Positions 14,949-20,203 of a stretch of 20,203 nt of DNA are shown one piece after another. The DNA is from Microbacterium sp. (GTDB taxonomy: Bacteria; Actinomycetota; Actinomycetes; Actinomycetales; Microbacteriaceae). The notes beneath the pieces are model-generated. The model was not told the DNA's origin and made no database searches. It saw only the letters and a program-made list of their open reading frames with translations. The translations under genes were made by a program, and so were the position numbers. The stretch covers positions 1-20,203 of the forward strand of contig DQHP01000029.1 in NCBI GenBank assembly GCA_003524435.1. Reading direction: 5' to 3'. Within the stretch, counting starts at the first letter, position 1. Each line of letters begins with the position of its first letter.

Positions 14949-16640
14949 TCACCGCGGGTCGCGCCGCCCGAACATCCCGGCGAACACCGTGTGTGCCAGC
15001 GGAATCACCGACGCCGAGAGCATCACGATTCCGAGTACAGGGTTCGGCACGATCAGTACAGCGCCGCCGATCACGAGTCCCGCGAACAGCACAGCTGAGA
15101 TGACCCTCAGACCGATGCGCTCCAGCCGCCCGAGGCGGCGTTCGAGGCGCGAGGTGTCGAAGGTGATCGTGCCCTCTTCGATCTCAGTGATGACAGCGTC
15201 GATGCGTCCTGGAAGGCGCGCCGCGACGCCGACGTTCGCCCATGCCTCCTGCGCGAACGCCTTCATGGTGTTGCCGGTCTCGTCTCGCAGAAGCTGCGCG
15301 GCATAGGGCTCGACGGCGTCCCAGACGTTGAACGCGGGGTTAAGTCCGCTGCACATCCCCGATGTCAACGACACAGCACGGAAGAGCAGCAGCATCCCTT
15401 CCGGGAGTTGGAAGGGCAGCGAACGGATCGTGTCGCCGAACTCTCCCGCGAAGTCACGGAATTCATGGGGGTCGACGCTGCTCAATTCGGCAAAGCCCAT
15501 CCCGCCGAAGCGCGCAAACAGCGCCGTGATCGCGCGTTCGAACTCTTTCGTATCGGCAGAGGGCAACAGCACCCCGACCTCTTGCACGGCGGCAACAAGC
15601 TTGCGCCCATCACGTGCGGCGACGGCGATCACGAGCGCGCGCAGTCCGGCGCGTAGGCTCTCGGGAACTTCGCCCATCATTCCGAAGTCGATGAAGGTGA
15701 AGCGCCAGCGAAGGGCATCGTCTGCGGCATCCGGGAGCGGCGTGACGAAGATATTGCCGGGATGCGGGTCGGCGTGGAAGAAGCTGTGCGTAAAGACCTG
15801 CTCGAACATCACCTCTGCGAATGCACTGGCGACCTCATTCGGGTCGATGCCCGCGGCGCGCAGAGCATCGGTGTCGTTGATCTTGATTGCAGTGACGTCG
15901 GAGAGCGTCAGCAGTCGGCGGGTCGTGCGTTCCCAGGCGACCTCGGGTGCAGCAACGCGGGGGTCGTCAGCGAAGTTCTCGGCGAAGCGTCCGGCGTTTG
16001 CTGCCTCGTGCAGGTAGTCGATCTCCTCGAGACTGGTCTGAGCAAACTCTTCGACGAGCGCGGGAGCATCGACACGGTCGGAGACGAGGCGGATGCGCCG
16101 CAACCACCCGCCGACTTTACGGAGAGCTGCGAGATCGACGGCGATGATCTCGTCGATGCCAGGACGTTGCACTTTGACGATCACATCGGTGAAGCCGGTG
16201 TCAGCGGCATCTAGTTCAGCGAGGCGCGCGCGGTGCGCTTGCCCGAGGGATGCCGCGGCCACCGGCACTTCTTCGAACCACGCGTAGGCGTGCTCAAGTG
16301 GAACGCCCAGTTCGGCCTCTGCGCGTTTTTTGATATCAGCAAAGGGCACTGCCGGAACTTCATCCTGCAGGCCCTCGAGCTCTGCGGTGATCTCAGGCGG
16401 AAGCACGTCCATTCTTGAGGAGAGGAACTGACCGACCTTGATCATGAGCCCGCCGAGTGCGACAGCAAGCGCATGGAACCGCTGCGCAAGTCGGCGCATC
16501 CGTTTCTCGCGGGTACGCTCGCTGATGCGAGCCAGACCGATGCGCGGCAGGACGAGCTCGAACCACCACAGCTGCACGAGCTGGAGCGAGGCGAAGCGCA
16601 GGATGCGTCTATAGCGCGCGCGGTGGGGCTGTGCAGTCAT
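14949..16640 (-). CDS. ABC1/UbiB-family atypical kinase
   Basis: A 563-residue UbiB-like protein-kinase-like protein. The family signature KxGQ is at 68-71 (IKVGQFLSSR), the alanine-rich nucleotide loop AAAS at 128-131, the ATP lysine Lys156 (VIVKVQRPG), HADPHPGN at 288-295 and the metal-binding DFG at 317-319. Two hydrophobic helices near residues 505-550 anchor the C-terminus in the membrane. UbiB/Coq8 relatives are ATPases that support quinone biosynthesis; actinobacteria use menaquinone, so a role in isoprenoid-lipid handling is inference. The ATG at 16640 has AGGA 3 bases upstream. The gene lies 11 bases after the PadR stop on the same strand and is probably under PadR control. Confidence 0.9.
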   Translation of the reverse strand: MTAQPHRARYRRILRFASLQLVQLWWFELVLPRIGLARISERTREKRMRRLAQRFHALAVALGGLMIKVGQFLSSRMDVLPPEITAELEGLQDEVPAVPFADIKKRAEAELGVPLEHAYAWFEEVPVAAASLGQAHRARLAELDAADTGFTDVIVKVQRPGIDEIIAVDLAALRKVGGWLRRIRLVSDRVDAPALVEEFAQTSLEEIDYLHEAANAGRFAENFADDPRVAAPEVAWERTTRRLLTLSDVTAIKINDTDALRAAGIDPNEVASAFAEVMFEQVFTHSFFHADPHPGNIFVTPLPDAADDALRWRFTFIDFGMMGEVPESLRAGLRALVIAVAARDGRKLVAAVQEVGVLLPSADTKEFERAITALFARFGGMGFAELSSVDPHEFRDFAGEFGDTIRSLPFQLPEGMLLLFRAVSLTSGMCSGLNPAFNVWDAVEPYAAQLLRDETGNTMKAFAQEAWANVGVAARLPGRIDAVITEIEEGTITFDTSRLERRLGRLERIGLRVISAVLFAGLVIGGAVLIVPNPVLGIVMLSASVIPLAHTVFAGMFGRRDPR

Positions 16641-16664
16641 CAGTCCTGGGCTCAGTCCTGGGCA
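16641..16664 (-). repeat. 12-bp tandem duplication at the padR/ABC1-kinase junction
   Basis: CAGTCCTGGGCT (16641-16652) is followed directly by CAGTCCTGGGCA (16653-16664), 11 of 12 identical. On the coding strand the first copy carries the PadR stop codon and the second supplies the AGGA ribosome site of the kinase gene. With a single copy the junction would be an overlapping TGATG, like others in this window. Confidence 0.8.
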
Positions 16665-17224
16665 AGGATTGCGTACAGCTTGCGACGTGCATCGTCGAGC
16701 ACATCGACGGCCTTCTCAATCTGTTCGGCGTTGCCGGTGCGGGCGAGCTGGGCAGCGGCTCCGGCGAGGTCCACGCCGGCCTTCGCGAGCGCACCATGGC
16801 GGGTGCCTTCACGTCCGTTGTTGCTGGATTCCCACGGAGCGGGTGCGTCTGCTTCTTCGGCGACCGCGCGGCCAGCTTCGGTGAGCGAATAGGTCTTGCG
16901 GCCGTTCTGCTCTTCGGCTGAGACGAGTCCTTCGTCAGCGAGAAGCTGAAGAGTTGGGTACACCGAGCCAGCACTGGGCTTCCATGATCCGCCGCTGCGC
17001 TCTTCGATCTCGCGGATGATCTGATAGCCGTGCATCGGCTCTTCGGCGAGAAGGCTGAGGACGGCGGCGCGTACGTCACCGCGAGCCATGCGGGTCGAGC
17101 CGCCGGGACGCTGTTCGAAGGTTTTACGGAGCTGATCCATCGCGTCGAAAATCGCGGATGCCGGACCGCCGGTGCCGCCGAAAGGACCGTTGCCGAATCC
17201 GCCTGAGGGGAACGAACTGTTCAT
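16652..17224 (-). CDS. PadR-family transcriptional regulator
   Basis: A 190-residue regulator. A Gly/Phe/Pro-rich N-terminal extension of about 45 residues precedes the PadR winged helix (about 46-115), which contains VLSLLAEEPMHGYQIIREIEER, the wing-adjacent GSVYPTLQLLADEGLV and the beta-wing stretch GRKTYSLTEAG. The C-terminal helical dimerisation region follows (about 120-190). AGGAGG lies 5 bases upstream of the ATG, a near-perfect ribosome site. The upstream gap contains an ATATAT-centred palindrome of the kind PadR proteins bind, so autoregulation is likely. It precedes the ABC1 kinase gene by 11 bases, so the pair probably responds to one membrane- or drug-related signal. The ligand is unknown. 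Confidence 0.92.
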   Translation of the reverse strand: MNSSFPSGGFGNGPFGGTGGPASAIFDAMDQLRKTFEQRPGGSTRMARGDVRAAVLSLLAEEPMHGYQIIREIEERSGGSWKPSAGSVYPTLQLLADEGLVSAEEQNGRKTYSLTEAGRAVAEEADAPAPWESSNNGREGTRHGALAKAGVDLAGAAAQLARTGNAEQIEKAVDVLDDARRKLYAILAQD

Positions 17225-17269
17225 GATGACCTCCTGGATGGTGGAGCGTTGGATAGTGCACGCTGAATG

Positions 17270-17297
17270 CTAACGATATATCGCTCAGTGTCGTTAG
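17270..17297. promoter_or_regulatory. Probable PadR operator
   Basis: CGATATATCG at 17274-17283 is a perfect 10-bp palindrome in GC-rich DNA. It lies inside a wider perfect repeat, CTAACGA (17270-17276) and TCGTTAG (17291-17297), 45-73 bases upstream of the padR start. PadR-family proteins commonly bind AT-centred dyads next to their own genes. The sites are also about 125 bases upstream of the divergent ssb gene, which could be affected. Confidence 0.6.
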
Positions 17298-17423
17298 GGA
17301 AGGGCTGCGCTGCAGAGCGATGTGCCAGAGCAATGTCCGCGCCCTGTCCTACTCTGAAACCACCTCACCGACGAGGCAGTCTCATGACTGATGTGAACAA
17401 CATACGGAACCGGAGTGAAGAAC

Positions 17424-17903
17424 ATGAACGAGACGACCCTGACCGTTGTGGGAAACCTGACCGCCGACCCTGAGCTGCGCCAGACGCAGTCGGGCGTCGC
17501 GGTCGCGAGCTTCACTGTCGCCAGCACGCCGCGCAATTTCGATCGCCAGGCGAACGAGTGGAAAGACGGCGAGGCGCTGTTCCTACGCTGCTCCGCCTGG
17601 CGTGATCTCGCCACGAACATCAACGCATCGCTGACGAAGGGCAGCCGGGTGATCGTCACCGGTCGTTTGCAGCAGCGCAGCTATCAAGACCGCGAAGGCA
17701 ACAGCCGCGTCAGTATGGAAGTGCAGGTCGACGAGATCGGCCCGTCGCTGCGCTACGCGACAGCGCAGGTCGTGCGCGGGGACCGCTCGGGCGGGTCCAG
17801 CGGATACGCGGATACTCGTTCGCAAGGTCCGTCCGCAGCAACCGATGAGCCGCAGCAGGCCGGAGACGCCGGCTGGTCAACGGCCGACACGACCCCGTTC
17901 TGA
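17424..17903 (+). CDS. ssb: Single-stranded DNA-binding protein
   Basis: A 159-residue SSB that coats single-stranded DNA in replication, repair and recombination. The OB-fold covers about residues 1-110, with TVVGNLTADPELR (7-19), VASFTVASTPR, the aromatic/basic LFLRCSAWRDLATNI and SRVIVTGRLQQRSYQDREGN. A Gly/Ser/Gln-rich linker leads to a short tail ending DTTPF, which keeps the terminal Pro-Phe used to recruit partner proteins but is less acidic than usual. GGAG lies 8 bases upstream of the ATG at 17424; an in-frame GTG at 17415 overlaps that site. It is not beside rpsF or rpsR, the usual place of the housekeeping gene, so it is probably a second, accessory copy. Confidence 0.9.
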   Translation: MNETTLTVVGNLTADPELRQTQSGVAVASFTVASTPRNFDRQANEWKDGEALFLRCSAWRDLATNINASLTKGSRVIVTGRLQQRSYQDREGNSRVSMEVQVDEIGPSLRYATAQVVRGDRSGGSSGYADTRSQGPSAATDEPQQAGDAGWSTADTTPF

Positions 17904-17933
17904 GCCGTTAAAGGTCGGAGTGCCACGGCTCAG
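17900..17933. terminator. Bidirectional hairpin between ssb and panB
   Basis: CTGAGCCGT (17900-17908) and ACGGCTCAG (17925-17933) form a perfect 9-bp stem with a 16-base loop. The TGA of ssb (17901-17903) lies in the left arm and the TGA of panB (17930-17932, reverse strand) lies in the right arm. There is no strong T run, so this is a probable rather than certain terminator for both converging transcripts. Confidence 0.75.
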
Positions 17934-18799
17934 CGCCCGGCGAGCACCTCCCGGAGGTCCGCCGCTTCGGAAGCCGCCATCGAGTACCCGTGCTCCGCCC
18001 CCGGATATACCCCCGACCGCACCTCCTCCGCGTACGCAGACACCCCGTCGACAGCAGCCGAGCGCAGGTCAGCGTAACGCTTCACGAACTTCGCAGCACC
18101 ACCGCTGTAAAGACCGAGCAGATCATGGAACACGAGCACCTGGCCGTCGGCGTCCGGCCCTGCGCCAATCCCGATCACGGGGATATCGAGGAGCGGCATG
18201 AGCGCCTGCGTCACTTCCGAGGGGACGGCTTCGATGACGAGCATCGAACACCCGGCCTCCTGCAACGCCAACGCGTCGTCGATCACTGCACGCGCGGCAT
18301 CCGCGGTTCGCCCCTGCGCACGGTAGCCGCCGAGAGATGTAGCTGTCTGGGGCGTGAGCCCGACATGGCCGACAACGGGGATACCGGCGGCAACGAGCGC
18401 GCGAGCGCGATCAACCGAGGTGCCACCCCGCTCGATCTTCACCAGGTCAGCGCTGGTCTCTTTGATGAAGCGCTGCGCGGTTGCGATCGCGAGTTCATCA
18501 GATGCTTCGTACGAACCGAAGGGCAGGTCGGCGACGAGCAGCGGGGCCGACAACCCACGGCGTACGGCGGCTGTGAGCATGATCATCTCGTCGACCGTCA
18601 CCGGCACCGTGCTGTCATAGCCGAGCACGGTCATCGCGGCAGAATCGCCCACGAGTACGACATCGACCCCGGCGGCTTCGACGATCTGCGCGCTCGGGTA
18701 GTCGTAGGCGGTGACCATGACGATGGGATCCGCAGCATCCCTCTTCGCTGCCAGCGCGCCGAGTGTCACTCGCGCGCGATCGGCCACATGCGCGCTCAC
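17930..18799 (-). CDS. panB: 3-methyl-2-oxobutanoate hydroxymethyltransferase
   Basis: A 289-residue enzyme that adds a hydroxymethyl group from methylenetetrahydrofolate to 2-oxoisovalerate, giving ketopantoate, the first committed step to pantothenate and coenzyme A. The TIM-barrel motifs are VTAYDYPSA (29-37), the metal-binding VGDSAAM (Asp52), ADLPFGSY (Asp91), a KIERGG stretch where most relatives have a KLEGG-type sequence, GHVGLTPQ and the catalytic-glutamate region VIEAVPSEV, then GIGAGPDADGQVLV. Length is slightly above the usual 260-280. The GTG start at 18799 overlaps the panD stop by 4 bases (GTGA), so translation is coupled. It is last in the leftward pan operon and ends in a hairpin. 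Confidence 0.97.
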   Translation of the reverse strand: MSAHVADRARVTLGALAAKRDAADPIVMVTAYDYPSAQIVEAAGVDVVLVGDSAAMTVLGYDSTVPVTVDEMIMLTAAVRRGLSAPLLVADLPFGSYEASDELAIATAQRFIKETSADLVKIERGGTSVDRARALVAAGIPVVGHVGLTPQTATSLGGYRAQGRTADAARAVIDDALALQEAGCSMLVIEAVPSEVTQALMPLLDIPVIGIGAGPDADGQVLVFHDLLGLYSGGAAKFVKRYADLRSAAVDGVSAYAEEVRSGVYPGAEHGYSMAASEAADLREVLAGR

Positions 18800-19188
18800 G
18801 CGGACGCTCCCGTCAGTAGCCGGTCGACGACGTCATCGACCTGGATGATCGCATTCGCGCGGTCGACGTGCACGACAACGGGTTCGTAGGTTTCGAGGTC
18901 TTCGCGCGAGTAGTCGGCATACGAGATCACGATGATCGTGTCACCCGAATGCACGAGTCGGGCCGCCGCACCGTTGACCTGGATGACGCCCGAACCTCGC
19001 TCCCCGGCGATCGTATAGGTCTCAAAGCGTGCCCCGTTATCGACGTCGACGACGTGCACCTGTTCATGCGCGAGGACATCCGCCGCCTCGAGCAGATCGG
19101 GATCGATCGTGATCGAGCCGACGTAGTTCAAGTCGCTGCCGGTGATCGTCGCGCGGTGGATCTTCGACTTCAGCATGGTGCGGCGCAT
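18796..19188 (-). CDS. panD: Aspartate 1-decarboxylase
   Basis: A 130-residue pyruvoyl enzyme that makes beta-alanine from aspartate for pantothenate synthesis. The self-cleavage site Gly24-Ser25 lies in NYVGSITID; Ser25 becomes the pyruvoyl group. Lys9 in LKSKIHRA, Tyr22 and the VDVDNGARFETY and IVISYADYS blocks are as expected. The start MRRTM puts the cleavage site at the same numbering as in other PanD proteins, and GGGGAG lies 6 bases upstream. The ATG overlaps the panC stop by 1 base (TGATG), and the 3' end overlaps panB by 4 bases. No separate panZ-type maturation gene is visible, which is usual for actinobacterial self-maturing forms. Confidence 0.97.
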   Translation of the reverse strand: MRRTMLKSKIHRATITGSDLNYVGSITIDPDLLEAADVLAHEQVHVVDVDNGARFETYTIAGERGSGVIQVNGAAARLVHSGDTIIVISYADYSREDLETYEPVVVHVDRANAIIQVDDVVDRLLTGASA

Positions 19189-20039
19189 CAGATGCTCCCC
19201 TTCAGGATGTGGTTGTCGATCAGTCGCGCCCCGCCGACGCGGGCGGCGACAGCGAGAAGCGCGTCAGTATCGACGCGGGTGATCGGGCGCAGATCATCCG
19301 CGTCACGCAGCTCGAGATACTCAGCTGTGATCTCGGCTTCGGTGAGCACGGCGCGGGCAGCATCGAGCATCCGCTCGCCGTCGCGCTCCCCCGCGTCCCT
19401 CACGGCAGATGCCGCATCGAGCGCACGATTGAGCGCCGTCGCCTGCTGGCGCGCAGCCGCGTCGAGATAGACATTGCGCGAACTCATCGCGAGACCATCG
19501 GCCTCACGCACGATCGGACATGCTTCGACGCGCACGTCGAGATTGAGATCGCGGACGACCCGGCGGACGACGAGGATCTGCTGCGCGTCCTTCTGGCCGA
19601 AGTAGGCGGCATCCGGTGTGACGATGCCGAACAGCTTCGTGACGACCGTCGCGACGCCGTCGAAATGGTGGGGTCCACGAGTGGCCCCGCACAGCACTTC
19701 GGTGACCCCCGAGACATGAATGGATGTCGCAAATCCATCGGGGTAGATCTCGGATGCTTCGGGAGCGAAGAGCACATCAGCACCCTCCGTTTCGGCGAGC
19801 GACGCGTCACGTGCCTCGTCCCGCGGATACGCGCCGAGGTCTTCGCCCTGACCGAACTGAGTCGGGTTGACGAAGAGCGAAACGACGACAAGATCGGATG
19901 CTGCGCGCGCCTGTCGAATCAATGACAGATGCCCCTCGTGGAAAGCACCCATCGTAGGGACGAGACCGATGGTCCGGCCCGCGGTGCGAGCGACCTGGAC
20001 CCCAGCTCGCATCTCGGCGATCGTACGGATGATCCTCAT
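19188..20039 (-). CDS. panC: Pantothenate synthetase (pantoate-beta-alanine ligase)
   Basis: A 283-residue ligase joining pantoate and beta-alanine with ATP to form pantothenate. The nucleotidyltransferase HIGH-type motif is in PTMGAFHEGHLSLI (28-41). FVNPTQFG, the pantoate-binding GPHHFDGVATVV, FGQKDAQQ and the KMSKS-like MSSRNVYL complete the active site. Length is normal for the family. The ATG at 20039 overlaps the stop of the upstream DUF2520 gene as ATGA, and its own stop overlaps the panD start. The enzyme works directly on the products of panD and, through ketopantoate reduction, panB, so the whole pathway except a canonical panE is clustered here. The operon promoter lies beyond the right edge. 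Confidence 0.97.
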   Translation of the reverse strand: MRIIRTIAEMRAGVQVARTAGRTIGLVPTMGAFHEGHLSLIRQARAASDLVVVSLFVNPTQFGQGEDLGAYPRDEARDASLAETEGADVLFAPEASEIYPDGFATSIHVSGVTEVLCGATRGPHHFDGVATVVTKLFGIVTPDAAYFGQKDAQQILVVRRVVRDLNLDVRVEACPIVREADGLAMSSRNVYLDAAARQQATALNRALDAASAVRDAGERDGERMLDAARAVLTEAEITAEYLELRDADDLRPITRVDTDALLAVAARVGGARLIDNHILKGSI

Positions 20040-20203
20040 GCGGCATCGACCTCTCTGGGAGCAACAGGGCGACCGGCGAGCACGCGGGCGCTCTTGCAGA
20101 GCTCGTCGAACAGACCGAGAAGTTCGGGCCGAGTGTCGGCGATCGCGTCACGTTGGCGCGTCACGGTGCGCTCGTCTCCGCGCGCGATCGGCCCGGTGAG
20201 AGC
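20036..20203 (-). CDS. DUF2520-domain Rossmann-like protein, C-terminal part only
   Basis: The reverse strand is open from the right edge for 55 codons to a TGA at 20036. The visible piece starts ALTGPIARGDERTV and continues with a helical stretch RPELLGLFDELCKSA, typical of the C-terminal end of DUF2520 proteins. In full-length members this domain follows an NAD(P)-binding Rossmann domain that would lie beyond the window. Its stop overlaps the panC start by 4 bases, so it is part of the pantothenate operon. From memory, the ketopantoate reductase PanG of Francisella belongs to this Rossmann/DUF2520 type; if so, this gene may supply the ketopantoate-reduction step. That function is inference. 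Confidence 0.75.
   Translation of the reverse strand, partial: ALTGPIARGDERTVTRQRDAIADTRPELLGLFDELCKSARVLAGRPVAPREVDAA

Noticed and set aside
17990..18889. 299-codon + strand open frame opposite panB and panD
   Set aside because: Antisense shadow of two certain genes; composition is His/Arg/Asp-rich with no recognisable fold.

Overview
The window reads as chromosomal DNA of a high-GC Gram-positive bacterium (Actinomycetota). It fits a Microbacteriaceae-like genome such as Microbacterium, but that placement is inference from gene content: a pantothenate operon with a DUF2520 gene, a DUF4383 membrane protein, a PadR/ABC1-kinase pair, strong GC bias and frequent GTG starts. No rRNA, tRNA, CRISPR array, insertion sequence or phage gene was seen. 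Coding density is high and many junctions are 1-8 bp overlaps.

Left region (1-3273). A partial DUF998-type membrane protein runs left off the edge. It is divergent from a DUF1579-like protein followed by an alpha/beta hydrolase. Between them lie two mirror-image 40-bp units, each with three CAGAT-type half-sites and each 33-38 bp from the start codon it faces. This looks like a shared control region. A polytopic membrane protein of unknown function follows.

Central region (3270-12343) is a sugar or polyol uptake and catabolism locus. Leftward are a DeoR-family repressor, a D-2-hydroxyacid dehydrogenase, two different FGGY carbohydrate kinases and a histidine phosphatase; the last four are coupled by 4-, 8- and 4-bp overlaps. 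Rightward are a XylF-like lipoprotein binding protein, a single-domain ABC ATPase and a XylH/RbsC-like permease. A near -35/-10 consensus promoter lies in the divergent gap, and a 16-bp perfect hairpin separates the binding-protein gene from the ATPase gene. Phosphorylation, redox and dephosphorylation steps are present, but no isomerase, polyol dehydrogenase, epimerase or aldolase is linked. The substrate and route are therefore not obvious, and this is the best candidate for an undescribed system here.

Right region (12365-20203). A BCCT osmolyte transporter is divergent from a DUF4383 membrane protein. Next come a PadR regulator and an ABC1/UbiB-like kinase in one operon, a palindrome at the padR promoter region, and a stand-alone single-stranded DNA-binding protein. 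A leftward pantothenate operon closes the window: DUF2520 (partial), panC, panD, panB, all overlapping by 1-4 bp. The ssb and panB stop codons sit in the two arms of one hairpin, a likely bidirectional terminator.
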